Origin: Rhodospirillales bacterium
Lineage (GTDB): Bacteria > Pseudomonadota > Alphaproteobacteria > Rhodospirillales > Casp-alpha2
Length of the DNA: 42,179 nt
Direction of reading: 5' to 3'
NCBI GenBank assembly: GCA_013203595.1
Contig: JABMNT010000167.1
Location: forward strand, 1-42,179
In this document: piece after piece, positions 33,718 to 42,030 of the stretch
How positions within the stretch are numbered: position 1 is the stretch's first letter
Layout of the letters: each line of letters opens with the position of its first letter
Program-made: the position numbers and the translations under genes
The notes under the pieces: generated by a model
What the model was told of the DNA's origin: nothing
Database searches by the model: none
The model's input: only the letters and a program-made list of their open reading frames with translations

Positions 33718-34533
33718 TCAGCGGGTTGCCACAAAGGCAAACAGCATGTCGGTAATGACAATTGCGGAAATCGCCTGGACCACAGACCGTGTTGTCGCCT
33801 TGCCCACGCCGTCAGCGCCGCCGACCACGCCGGCCCCGTTGACGACGCCAATCACCGCAATCAGGATCGCAAACAGAACGCTTTTGCCCAGGCCATGCAA
33901 AATATCATCGACCGTCAGAATATCGACAATGTCGTGAAAAAAGGCCGCCATGGAAATTCCCAGGTCGGCGTTCACATACAGGCCGGCGGCAACCAGCCCG
34001 ACAATATCGCCAAACACCGTCAATGCCGGGACCATGATGACCATGGCGATCAGCGAGGGTACCACCAGAAATCGTACCGGGTTGACGCCCATAACTTTCA
34101 GGGCATCAATTTCCTGATTAATCTTCATGGTGCCAATACGTGCCGCCAGGGCCGAACCGGAGCGGCCGGCGATAAGGATGCCGATGATCAGGGGTGCAAA
34201 TTCGCGAACCACCGAAAAGGCGATGCCAATGGTAACGCGGCTTTCGGCGCCAAATATGCGAAGCGTATGAATTCCCTGAATGGCCAGCATCGCACCGATG
34301 GCGGCGACCAGCAGTCCGATAATCGGTATCGCATGAATGCCGATTTCCATCATCTGATGAAATACCGAACCCAGACGCACCGGTTGCTTGACCCGCGGTC
34401 CATAGAACAGCCAGTAAAAACATTCGCCAATCAGGACGCCGCCATGGCCAATCTCTTCGACCCCGGAAACGGTCGCCCGACCGACCCGATCAAAAAAGCG
34501 GACGAAGGGATTGGCTGGACTGGTTTCAGACAT
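33718..34533 (-). CDS. mlaE: MlaE-type lipid ABC transporter permease
   Basis: This 271-residue integral inner-membrane protein has about five hydrophobic segments. It shows the MlaE/YrbE hallmarks: FHQMMEIGIHAIPII, FVVREFAPLIIGILIAGRSGSALAAR in two blocks (EFAPLIIGILIAGR, SGSALAARIGTMK), then INQEIDALKVMGVNPVRFLV and GVNGAGVVGGADGVGKATT. The EIDAL coupling region contacts the ATPase. It starts eight bases after the STAS gene and is followed by the ATPase with one base between, so the four genes are tightly coupled. An acidic/basic N-terminal helix precedes the first membrane span. Confidence 0.92.
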   Translation of the reverse strand: MSETSPANPFVRFFDRVGRATVSGVEEIGHGGVLIGECFYWLFYGPRVKQPVRLGSVFHQMMEIGIHAIPIIGLLVAAIGAMLAIQGIHTLRIFGAESRVTIGIAFSVVREFAPLIIGILIAGRSGSALAARIGTMKINQEIDALKVMGVNPVRFLVVPSLIAMVIMVPALTVFGDIVGLVAAGLYVNADLGISMAAFFHDIVDILTVDDILHGLGKSVLFAILIAVIGVVNGAGVVGGADGVGKATTRSVVQAISAIVITDMLFAFVATR

Positions 34534-34541
34534 ACCGCCGG

Positions 34542-34874
34542 TTAGCCTATCGCCGCCAGGCCGTCTTCAACGCTGTCACAGATCGTGAAGACCTTGTCCA
34601 GCCGGGCCAGCTTAAGGACCCGCAAGGCGCCCTCACTGACTGAGGCAAGGACCAGGTTGCGTCCGCCCTTGCGCGCACTCTGGAAGCTCTCCACCAGCGA
34701 TGCGACACCCGATGAATCGATATAGCCGACCTTGCTTAAATCGACGACAATGGATTTACCCTGACGCACACAGTCGAGCAGCACTTTGCGCGCATCCGGT
34801 GATGTTTGCAGATCGACATCGCCTTCAAAGGCAACAACCACACCTGCGGCTTCTTCCCTAATTTCATGTTTCAT
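34542..34874 (-). CDS. STAS-domain protein (anti-sigma-antagonist / MlaB-like)
   Basis: From ATG 34874 this is a 110-residue stand-alone STAS domain; a TTG at 34889 is an alternative that would overlap the upstream stop. The phosphorylation motif is intact: VVDLSKVGYIDSSGVASLV, with Ser54/Ser55. LVLASVSEGALRVLKLARLDKVF, seen as two blocks, matches SpoIIAA-type antagonists. In enteric Mla systems the STAS protein MlaB binds and activates the ATPase MlaF. Here the STAS gene lies between a PP2C/HATPase protein and mlaE, so it could be either a partner-switch antagonist, the transporter's MlaB, or both. Confidence 0.88.
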   Translation of the reverse strand: MKHEIREEAAGVVVAFEGDVDLQTSPDARKVLLDCVRQGKSIVVDLSKVGYIDSSGVASLVESFQSARKGGRNLVLASVSEGALRVLKLARLDKVFTICDSVEDGLAAIG

Positions 34875-34881
34875 TTTTTTC

Positions 34882-36660
34882 TCATGCAATCCGTTTAACC
34901 AACTTCAACAAATTCCCCTGGCCGTCGGGCGGCGGCAGAAAAGAAACTTCGTCCATGACTTCACGCATAAAATGTGTTCCCAATCCCCCGGGCCGAATAT
35001 CATCTAAATCGCGTGGCTGCACGGTTTCTATATTAATCGTTTCGGCATAATCACGGATTAGTATTATCAGGTTTTCTGTGGTTCGGCTTACGGTTACTTT
35101 TATCTTACCATCGGGCTGATTGCTATAGGCATGACGAATTACGTTTTGCAGGGCCTCATCGACGGCGATCACCACATCCTGTGCGGTCTCATCGCTGCAG
35201 TCCGTAAACAGGGCTGCCTGCGCGATGGCGTTGCGGACCAGCTTCAGGCGGTCCGGTTGTGAGGGTACTTCCAGATTGAGGATTTCGACGCCCAGATCAC
35301 CGGCCGCATCCTCGGCGAAGATGCCTGTTGCCGGACCAGAACCAGCCGGCAGCCGGGCGCGGTCTTCAAGACACAGCAGGGTCGTATCATCACGGATCGC
35401 CCGTTCGCCGCCGAGGATGACGCGCACCACATCGGCCAGCCGTGCCGCCGCCGTCTTCTCTTTGCCGGCCTTGAGGATGTTGATCAGTCCGGCCACTTCA
35501 AGTTCGCTGCCGTCGGCCTGGTAACCTTCGGTGACGCCGTCGGTGAATATATAAAAGCTGCCGCCGGCAAGCTGAAATTCGTTTTCCGGATAGCGGTCGC
35601 CGTCGGCCAGAAACGTTGTGATTCCCAGGGGCGGTGCCTCCGCTTCAAAAGCCGTGCAGTCCCCGGACTCGCTGAAGAACAGGGGTGGTTCGTGGCCGGC
35701 ATTGGCGATCCGCACAATGCCTGAGCGCGGATCGTAAATGCCGCCCACCATCGTCACGAACATGCCGCGCGCCGCGGTTTCGCAGACTTCCTTGTTGATC
35801 AGGGCCATCAGGCGGCCGGGCTGGTGAATGGTTTTGCCCAGACAGCGGAACAGGCTCGCGGTTTTCGCCATGAGCAGCGCCGCGTTCATGCCCTTGCCGG
35901 AGACATCACCCAGATTGAAACAGACGCGTCCGTCGTCGAGCTCGAAAAAATCAAAAAAATCTCCCGATACCGTGCGCGCCGGTATATTTACCCCGTGCAC
36001 CGGAAATTCATCGCCGCGCTCTTCGGGCAGCAAGGATCGCTGAATTTCCGCCGCCAGTTCCAGTTCCCGCGCCAGAACTTCCTGTTCGACCAGGGCGTCC
36101 GCCTGCCGGGCGTTGTGGATCGCCAGTCCAGCCGAGGCGCTCATGGTTTCGAGCAGCCGCAGGTCGTCTTCTGAAAACAGGCCGTCGGCACTGCGTTTGT
36201 TGATCAACTCGATCGCCCCGATCCGCTCGTCCTTAACCCGCAGTGGTGCACAGATGATCGAGCGTGTGGTGAAACCGGTCTTTTCATCGACCTTGTTGTA
36301 GAAATTCGGGTCGTTCTGCACATCGCGCACGATTTCCGCCGAGTGGTTCTGCACCGACCGGCCGACGATCCCCTGATCACTGGGCAGGGTAAGCCCCTTG
36401 ATCTCCGTTGCCCCGACACTGGCCTCGCAAATCAGCTTGTCACCCGCCGCATTGAGCATAAACAGGGCGCCACCATCGGCCTGGATGTATTCGGTTATAT
36501 GGGCGACCGCTTTTTCCAGGGAAGCCTGCATGTCGCGACTGGAGGCAAAGTCGCGACTCATCTCCGCCAACAGCTCGAGCTGATCAAAGGCGATTGATTT
36601 CTGCGTTGATTCCAGGGCGCTGGCTTGTGGAGATGCGTCAGGCATGGGCTTGTCCGTCAC
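34882..36660 (-). CDS. GAF-PP2C serine phosphatase fused to an RsbW-like HATPase
   Basis: This 592-residue cytoplasmic protein joins three modules. A GAF domain (about 25-185) comes first, with IICAPLRVKDERIGAIELIN. A RsbU/SpoIIE-type PP2C phosphatase (about 200-440) follows, with EIQRSLLP, SGDFFDFF (232-239), GDVSGKGMNA (251-260), FIFTDGVTEG-like and RDDTTLL metal motifs. An HATPase_c_2 kinase-like domain (about 470-592) ends it, with VIAVDEALQNVIRHAY and GGLGTHFMREVMDEV. It thus carries both the phosphatase and kinase halves of a partner switch. The GTG start overlaps the phaC stop (GTGA); ATG 36645 is a second choice. The next gene is the STAS substrate candidate. Confidence 0.88.
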   Translation of the reverse strand: MTDKPMPDASPQASALESTQKSIAFDQLELLAEMSRDFASSRDMQASLEKAVAHITEYIQADGGALFMLNAAGDKLICEASVGATEIKGLTLPSDQGIVGRSVQNHSAEIVRDVQNDPNFYNKVDEKTGFTTRSIICAPLRVKDERIGAIELINKRSADGLFSEDDLRLLETMSASAGLAIHNARQADALVEQEVLARELELAAEIQRSLLPEERGDEFPVHGVNIPARTVSGDFFDFFELDDGRVCFNLGDVSGKGMNAALLMAKTASLFRCLGKTIHQPGRLMALINKEVCETAARGMFVTMVGGIYDPRSGIVRIANAGHEPPLFFSESGDCTAFEAEAPPLGITTFLADGDRYPENEFQLAGGSFYIFTDGVTEGYQADGSELEVAGLINILKAGKEKTAAARLADVVRVILGGERAIRDDTTLLCLEDRARLPAGSGPATGIFAEDAAGDLGVEILNLEVPSQPDRLKLVRNAIAQAALFTDCSDETAQDVVIAVDEALQNVIRHAYSNQPDGKIKVTVSRTTENLIILIRDYAETINIETVQPRDLDDIRPGGLGTHFMREVMDEVSFLPPPDGQGNLLKLVKRIA

Positions 36661-38459
36661 TTTGCTGCTGAGCGTACCAGAACATAGGAACCGGGGGCGT
36701 CTTCAATGGGTTTCAGTTTGCCGTCACCGGGGACACGTTTTGCCACCTGTTTGCCGCCATGGGGTTTGATCCATTGCTGCCAGTCGTTCCACCACGAGCC
36801 GTCGTGAACGGTGGCCGCGTCGAACCAGTCGTCAGCCGCCGGGCTGTTGGTGTCGTTTGTCCAATAGCAATATTTATTGGCGGCGGGCGGATTGACAATA
36901 CCAGCAATATGGCCGGAAGCGGACAGCACAAACCGCACGGGCCCGGCAAAAATCCCGGTCGCCGCATAGGTCGACTTCCACGGCGCAATGTGATCGTCTT
37001 TGGTTGAAACCAGATAGGCGGGGGTTTTGATTTTGTGCAAATCCAGGGCCTGGCCGTCCAGTTCCATGGCGTCCGGTTCGACCAGTTTGTTCTCCAGGTA
37101 CATGTTTCGCAAATAGGCTTTATGCATCATTGCCGGCATCCGCGTTGAATCGGAATTCCAGTACAGCAGATCAAAGGCCATGGGTTCGCGGCCCATCAGG
37201 TAATTATTGACCACAAATGACCAGATCAGATCATTGTCGCGCATCATGTTGAAGACCTGGCTCATTTGCGCACCGTCCAGATAACCCACCTTGTCGAGAT
37301 GGGCGTCCAGTTTGGCCAGTTGCTGCTCATCAACAAAGACCCCCAGTTCGCCCGGTTCAGCAAAATCGACCATGGTTGTGAAAAAGGTTGCCGACTGCAC
37401 CCTTTTGTCCTTTTTGACCGCCATATAGGCCAGAGTGGCGGCGGTCAGGGTGCCGCCAATACAATAGCCGATGACATTGACCTTTTGTTCGCCGGTCGCC
37501 TGGCCGATGGCGTCAATGGCGGCCAGCGGTCCTTCCAGCATGTAGTCATCAAACCGTTTGCCGGCCAGTTTTGCGTCCGGGTTTACCCAGGAAATCACAA
37601 ACACCGTATGGCCTTGATCGGTTGCCCATTTGATGAAGGAGTTTTTCGGCTGCAAATCGAGAATATAGAACTTGTTGATCCACGGCGGCACAATCAGCAA
37701 CGGCCGCTTGAACACGGTCTCGGTGGTTGGCGCATACTGCAGCAACTGCATGAGATCGTTCTGGAAAACGACCTTGCCCGGCGACGTGGCAATATTGACG
37801 CCGGGGGTAAAGGCTTTGGTATCGGTCATGGAAATCTTCAGTTCGCCGGCACCGGCCTCCAGATCCCGCAGATAATTCTCAAGCCCCTGGGTCAGGTTCT
37901 CGCCCTTGCTTTGCATGGTTGCCTTGACGACTTTTGGATTGGTCGCGGCAAAATTGGTCGGTGACAGGGCATCGAGAAACTGGCGTGTGTAAAAATCCAC
38001 CTTTTCCGCGGTTTTCGGGTCCAGCCCATCGACATCACGGACAGTCGCCTGCATCCAGTTGGCGGTCAGCAGATAGCTCTGTTTGATGGTGTCGTAGAGG
38101 GCTTCTTCCGACCAGGCCGGGTCCTTGAACCGCTTGTCATCCTTGGCCGGCTCGACAACTGGCACCGCCGTCTCACCCTGCAGGCGTTTCGCGGTTTGCG
38201 TCCACAGATCCGCATAACCATGCATCAGGCGGCTTTGCGCTTCCATCAGTTTTGCCGGATCGGCCATCATTTTGGTCGTCATGTCGACGAAGGCCTGACC
38301 GATCACCGCAGGGTCGGAAACCTGAAAATTATCTGCCGATGCCTGGCGGTCGAGAAAGGCCTGGACAATCCGTCCGGATCTTTCCGCAAAGGCTGTCATT
38401 TGCTTCGATGCCTCCTCCATATCCGGAAGATCCACACCGCCATCTGATTTTTCAGCCAT
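36657..38459 (-). CDS. phaC: Class I poly(3-hydroxyalkanoate) synthase PhaC
   Basis: PhaC polymerises (R)-3-hydroxyacyl-CoA into storage polyester on granules. From ATG 38459 (AGGACAGGATA upstream) it has 600 residues, the normal class I length. The N-terminal domain has DPAWSEEALYDTIKQSYLL and NFAATNPKVVKATM. The catalytic alpha/beta hydrolase core has LLIVPPWINKFYILDL, the lipase-like box GYCIGGT with nucleophile Cys333, TKDDHIAPW (catalytic Asp) and SASGHIAGIVNPP (catalytic His). All catalytic residues are present. No phaA, phaB, phasin or phaR is adjacent. It leads the minus-strand train and overlaps the phosphatase gene by 4 bases. Confidence 0.95.
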   Translation of the reverse strand: MAEKSDGGVDLPDMEEASKQMTAFAERSGRIVQAFLDRQASADNFQVSDPAVIGQAFVDMTTKMMADPAKLMEAQSRLMHGYADLWTQTAKRLQGETAVPVVEPAKDDKRFKDPAWSEEALYDTIKQSYLLTANWMQATVRDVDGLDPKTAEKVDFYTRQFLDALSPTNFAATNPKVVKATMQSKGENLTQGLENYLRDLEAGAGELKISMTDTKAFTPGVNIATSPGKVVFQNDLMQLLQYAPTTETVFKRPLLIVPPWINKFYILDLQPKNSFIKWATDQGHTVFVISWVNPDAKLAGKRFDDYMLEGPLAAIDAIGQATGEQKVNVIGYCIGGTLTAATLAYMAVKKDKRVQSATFFTTMVDFAEPGELGVFVDEQQLAKLDAHLDKVGYLDGAQMSQVFNMMRDNDLIWSFVVNNYLMGREPMAFDLLYWNSDSTRMPAMMHKAYLRNMYLENKLVEPDAMELDGQALDLHKIKTPAYLVSTKDDHIAPWKSTYAATGIFAGPVRFVLSASGHIAGIVNPPAANKYCYWTNDTNSPAADDWFDAATVHDGSWWNDWQQWIKPHGGKQVAKRVPGDGKLKPIEDAPGSYVLVRSAAK

Positions 38460-38563
38460 TATCCTGTCCTTTGCCGCGCTTGCAAATTCGTGCAGACCCC
38501 AAGATAAACAAGGATTGCGGGGAACGCCACCATCATGGCCATCCGGGTTGACAGAAACGTGAC

Positions 38564-38594
38564 TTGGGCCCGGGCCTGATTTGTCATGTATACT
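38564..38594 (+). promoter_or_regulatory. Weak promoter candidate for the merF-like gene (19-base spacer)
   Basis: TTGGGC (38564-38569) and TATACT (38589-38594) are separated by 19 bases. MerR-family-controlled promoters characteristically have long 19-20 base spacers, and TGAC/GTCA flank the spacer (38560-38563 and 38583-38586). No merR gene is in the window and the dyad is short, so this is only a candidate. A consensus TTGACA at 38548-38553 has no matching -10. Confidence 0.25.
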
Positions 38595-38620
38595 GCAGGG
38601 CATCGGCAAAGGAGGGCGCC

Positions 38621-38848
38621 ATGAACGATCAAAAGCTTCTGACAGCTGGCATTATCGGCACGCTTGTTGCCGCCATCTGCTGTTTTACCCCGGCGCTGGT
38701 TCTGCTCCTGGGGGCACTTGGCTTAAGCGTCTTTGTGCCGGGACTGGATCTGGTCTTTCTGCCGCTTTTGGCGTTAAGCCTGGTGGTTTTGGCCGTCGCC
38801 CTGATTAAGCGCCACAGGCGGTTGTCCGGACCGGCGAAAAGCCCATGA
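38621..38848 (+). CDS. merF: MerF-like mercury transport membrane protein
   Basis: This 75-residue inner-membrane protein has two transmembrane helices (about 8-32 and 39-62). The family signature IIGTLVAAICCFTPALVLLLG places the vicinal pair Cys20-Cys21 in the first helix, followed by a proline and the LGALGLSVFVPGLD loop. MerF carries Hg(II) into the cytoplasm. The second cysteine pair usual near the MerF C-terminus is missing here; the tail is RHRRLSGPAKSP. GGAGG seven bases upstream fixes the ATG. Its stop overlaps the next, cysteine-rich gene (ATGA). No merA or merR is present, so mercury resistance is likely but unproven. Confidence 0.8.
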   Translation: MNDQKLLTAGIIGTLVAAICCFTPALVLLLGALGLSVFVPGLDLVFLPLLALSLVVLAVALIKRHRRLSGPAKSP

Positions 38849-39063
38849 CCCGGATCACGGTTATCGCCCGCTCGACCCTGACCTGCCCCCTGTGCGGACA
38901 TGTTAAAACCGAAGTCATGCCGACAGATGCCTGTCAGTATTTTTATGACTGCACAGGCTGCGGCCAGGTTCTGAAACCGCTCAAGGGCGATTGCTGCGTT
39001 TATTGCAGTTATGGCGACGTCAAATGCCCGCCCATGCAGATCGGTGATGGTTGCTGCGGGTAA
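38845..39063 (+). CDS. Small cysteine-rich protein coupled to the MerF-like gene
   Basis: This 72-residue protein has 11 cysteines: a zinc-ribbon-like CPLC pair (Cys14, Cys17), Cys30, CTGC (36, 39), a GDCCVYCSYG block (Cys50/51 and 54), a further KCPP and a C-terminal GCCG. The GDCCVxCSYG...CPP pattern is one I recall from small proteins beside metal-resistance genes, without an assigned function. It has no signal peptide and is presumably cytoplasmic. The 4-base overlap with the MerF-like gene implies co-translation, and a metal-relay or storage role is inferred. It ends one base from a convergent kinase gene. Confidence 0.75.
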   Translation: MTRITVIARSTLTCPLCGHVKTEVMPTDACQYFYDCTGCGQVLKPLKGDCCVYCSYGDVKCPPMQIGDGCCG

Positions 39064-39064
39064 T

Positions 39065-40828
39065 TCAGGCGGCCGGCGACAGGCTGATGGTTAATTGCGG
39101 AAAACTGATGTGAAAGGTCGTGCCAACGCCGATCTCCGTATCGAAACTGAGCTCGCCGCCCATTCTCTCGGTCAGGGCCTTGCTGATGGTAAGGCCAAGA
39201 CCGGTGCCGCGATGCTGGCGCGATGAGGATGAATCGACCTGGGTGAACTGCTCGTATAATTTGTTTTGAAAGTCTTCGGGGATGCCCGGCCCCTGATCCC
39301 TTACATTGACCTGAACGCGGCCGCCATGGCAGGTCAGATCGATTCCCACGTCTCGTCCTGCATCTGAAAACTTGGCGGCATTGGACAGCAGGTTACCAAG
39401 GATCTGGCCAAACCGGTGTTCGTTAACCTGTGCGAACAAAGGATCATCAGGGGCCTTGAAGATAAATTTTACGGACTGGGTCCGGGCGTAGCCCTGCAGA
39501 TCGTGAATGATGGTGGATGTCAGGGCACGAATGTCATGTGCCTGGGTCTCGATTACGAGGGTTCCCGACAGGACTTTTTCAAAGTCCAGCAACTCGTTGA
39601 CCAGATGCAGCAGGGTGTTGTTGTTGCGCAACGCGATCTCGAGCAGTTCCTTGCCCTGATCGGGCAGGAAATCCGACATCAGCCCGTTGAGAAGGCCAAG
39701 ACTGCCCAGGGAAGATGTCAGTGGTGTGCGCAGCTCGTGACTCATGGCGGCCAGAAACTCGGATTTGGCCCGGTTGCCGGCTTCCGCCTGATCGCGGGCA
39801 TAGGCCATCTCATTCTGGGCATTCTTGATCTCGGTGATGTCCAGATTTATGCCGCCAAGGGCGATCATCTCATCACCGGGACCAAAAATCGGAAACTTAC
39901 GGACTTCCAGGCGTCTGACACTGCCACCATTGGCGACCATGTCCATTTCAACCGCCGATGCGACACCGGTTTTCCAGACCTCTTCCTCCTGAGCAATGGC
40001 GATGGACAGGTCCGCGCCGGGCCGCAATTCGGCCATGGTTCTGCCCAGCACATCGGAATTCCTGACGCCAAACAGCTGTTCGAAATGGGTGTTGACGTAG
40101 GTGAACCGGCTTTTGCGGTCCTTGACCATGAACGACACCGGTGCGTATTGGGCGAAGGCGCTCAAATGGGCCTTTTGCTCGGCCAGCAATTTTGCCAGTT
40201 TCTGTTCGATCTGTTTGAACTGCGTGATATTTGTGCGGGTTCCCACATAGGTGCCACCGGGCGTGCGCCGCTCTTCGGTCCGGATCCAGGTGCCACCCTT
40301 CTGGCGATACTCATAGGGATCGCCGGGGTAGCGGTGCTTTTCCATGCGCTCCTTTATATAAGCCTCGACCCGCCCGACTGCCGCCTCGACAAGGCCCCGT
40401 TCGGCACCTTTCCTGACAATCTCCTCAAAGGCCACGCCCGGTCGGATGATGTCGTCTGCTGTCAATTCGGGAAAAGTGGCGTAGTATTGCTGGTTACAGA
40501 AAACCAGCCGGTCATTGCGGTCAAACATGGCAAAACCGGCGTCAATGGTCTCGATGGCCTCATGTACGTCAGCCACGGTGCGCTGGACGACGTCAACTTC
40601 ACGGGCTTTTGCAGCCAGTTCCTGGCGGGCTCCAGCCAGTTGCCGTTCAAGCACGGCAATCCGCTCTTGTGCAGTATCAGGAACCCCGTGTGGTGGACCG
40701 GGGCCCACGGCGTCAGGAACTGCTTCCAGCTTTGTTTTCTCTGCCAATTGACCACCTGCCGAGCCCTGCACGGGCACACTGTTAAAAAGTAGCCGGCTGC
40801 CAATTCTTCGGATTACCTCTTTCATCAT
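39065..40828 (-). CDS. Soluble PAS-PAS histidine kinase
   Basis: This 587-residue cytoplasmic sensor has no membrane helix. A coiled-coil segment (about 55-90) is followed by a PAS_7-like domain (about 90-210, GFAMFDRNDRLVFCNQQYY) and a second PAS (about 225-340, SRFTYVNTHFEQLFG). HisKA has FLAAMSHELRTPLTSSLG and the HATPase has NLLSNAAKFSD, DQGPGIPEDF and GTGLGLTISKAL. All catalytic motifs are present. No response regulator adjoins it, so it is an orphan. ATG 40828 and the next codon ATG are both possible; neither has a strong ribosome site. It is divergent from an alpha/beta hydrolase gene. Confidence 0.9.
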   Translation of the reverse strand: MMKEVIRRIGSRLLFNSVPVQGSAGGQLAEKTKLEAVPDAVGPGPPHGVPDTAQERIAVLERQLAGARQELAAKAREVDVVQRTVADVHEAIETIDAGFAMFDRNDRLVFCNQQYYATFPELTADDIIRPGVAFEEIVRKGAERGLVEAAVGRVEAYIKERMEKHRYPGDPYEYRQKGGTWIRTEERRTPGGTYVGTRTNITQFKQIEQKLAKLLAEQKAHLSAFAQYAPVSFMVKDRKSRFTYVNTHFEQLFGVRNSDVLGRTMAELRPGADLSIAIAQEEEVWKTGVASAVEMDMVANGGSVRRLEVRKFPIFGPGDEMIALGGINLDITEIKNAQNEMAYARDQAEAGNRAKSEFLAAMSHELRTPLTSSLGSLGLLNGLMSDFLPDQGKELLEIALRNNNTLLHLVNELLDFEKVLSGTLVIETQAHDIRALTSTIIHDLQGYARTQSVKFIFKAPDDPLFAQVNEHRFGQILGNLLSNAAKFSDAGRDVGIDLTCHGGRVQVNVRDQGPGIPEDFQNKLYEQFTQVDSSSSRQHRGTGLGLTISKALTERMGGELSFDTEIGVGTTFHISFPQLTISLSPAA

Positions 40829-41054
40829 ACAGGGTTTTTGCCAGAAAATCTCTTAAAACAGTAAGAAATCTGAAAATTCATACAACTGTATGTAGAGCAA
40901 CGAGCCTCGCCCTGCGATACTTTCGCAGGGGTCCGGTGGCCGGCTGTGCCGTGCAAAGGCGGTCGATTATCTATGGATGCGGTGCGCGGTTCCATGATAG
41001 TTTTGCGCTCAACGCCTGCCATCCATGCCCGCCAGGCGAACAGGGAGACATACC
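40829..41054. other. Divergent interval with an 8-bp hairpin and a small dyad
   Basis: CCCTGCGA-TACTT-TCGCAGGG (40910-40930) is a perfect 8-bp stem with a 5-base loop. CATAC-AACT-GTATG (40879-40892) is a second dyad nearer the kinase start. The hairpin lies over 100 bases from either start and has no T-run, so it is more likely an operator or RNA structure than a terminator. The hydrolase ribosome site GGGAGA is at the right edge. Confidence 0.4.
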
Positions 41055-41906
41055 ATGGACGACGCCAAAACTTATACCGCCCAGGATCTGGAATATCTGC
41101 GCCACGGTGACCGGCCCTTGCTGCTGCGCCTGTTCACCCCCCGCGGCGGCGGCCCGTTTCCACTGGTTGTCGACCTGCATGGCGGGGCCTGGAACAAGGG
41201 CGACCGGAGCGGTTGCCAGGGCCGCGATGAAGTGCTGGTCAACGCTGGTCTGGCCGTCGCCGCCCTGGATTTCCGCCAGGCCGCTGATGGTTATCCGGCG
41301 TCCCTCGCAGACATTCATTACGCCATCCGCTGGCTCAAGGCCAACGCCCCCCGTCTGGATCTGGATCCGGCCCGGGTTGGCCTGTCCGGCCAGTCCAGCG
41401 GCGGCCATCTGGCGGCCCTGTTGGCGATGCGTCCGGATGATCCCCGCTACAGTGCGATTGCCCTTGATACCGATAACCTGGTCGATGCAACGGTCCGCTG
41501 CCTGGTCATGGAATGGCCGGTGATCAATCCATTGTCGCGTTATCACCACGCGCTGCGCTGTCTGCAAACCCCCGAGACCGGTCAGTGGGCCCAGGGAATT
41601 CCGGAATTTCACGATATCTACTGGGCCAGCGAAGCGGCCATGGCGGAAGGCAACCCGCTGCTGGCCCTGGCGCGCGGCGAACAGGTCACAACCCCGCCGG
41701 CCCTGTGGCTGCAGGGCACGCCCGATATCGTTCATGATTATCTGGACCCGGCATCCGGGCAGGACCTGAACGAGCCGGAACGCTTTCAGACGCTTTACAG
41801 AAAGGCCGGCGGTGAACTGGAAATCATCCGCGTGCCCTATGCGGACCGACTGGACTCGCCCGCCTCCGCGCCGCTGGCGGCGTTTTTTAATAAATATCTG
41901 GGATGA
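41055..41906 (+). CDS. Alpha/beta hydrolase (esterase/lipase-like, HGG type)
   Basis: From ATG 41055 (GGGAGA upstream) this encodes 283 residues of the hormone-sensitive-lipase/BD-FAE-like hydrolase group. VVDLHGGAWNKGD supplies the HGG oxyanion motif and GLSGQSSGGHLAAL the nucleophile elbow with its Ser. An Asp near LWLQGTPDIVHDY may be the acid. The expected catalytic His near the C-terminus is not evident: the segment after EIIRVPY reads ADRLDSPAS. So activity is uncertain. The upstream ATG at 41025 has no ribosome site. Substrate unknown. No operon partner. Confidence 0.8.
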   Translation: MDDAKTYTAQDLEYLRHGDRPLLLRLFTPRGGGPFPLVVDLHGGAWNKGDRSGCQGRDEVLVNAGLAVAALDFRQAADGYPASLADIHYAIRWLKANAPRLDLDPARVGLSGQSSGGHLAALLAMRPDDPRYSAIALDTDNLVDATVRCLVMEWPVINPLSRYHHALRCLQTPETGQWAQGIPEFHDIYWASEAAMAEGNPLLALARGEQVTTPPALWLQGTPDIVHDYLDPASGQDLNEPERFQTLYRKAGGELEIIRVPYADRLDSPASAPLAAFFNKYLG

Positions 41907-41991
41907 CAGTAAAGCTGGACGCGATCAGAAAGCCGTAAATGACCATTTGCCTGTCGGCGCGTGAATTGTCGCAACCCTCCCAGCAAACCGC

Positions 41992-42020
41992 TTGCCAATA
42001 CCCCCGCACCCCGTTATAAA
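41992..42020 (+). promoter_or_regulatory. Strong sigma-70-type promoter for rpmI
   Basis: TTGCCA (41992-41997) and TATAAA (42015-42020) are separated by exactly 17 bases, a near-ideal housekeeping promoter. Transcription would start near 42027, giving a leader of about 90 bases ahead of rpmI. It is the best-formed promoter I see in the window, as expected for ribosomal-protein genes. Confidence 0.65.
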
Positions 42021-42030
42021 CCGCGCTTCC

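Noticed and set aside
38548-38553. Consensus TTGACA upstream of the merF-like gene
   Set aside because: No -10-like hexamer at 16-19 bases downstream; probably chance.
39416-40792. 458-codon open frame opposite the PAS kinase
   Set aside because: Antisense to intact HisKA and HATPase motifs; high Gly/Gln/His content typical of shadow frames.
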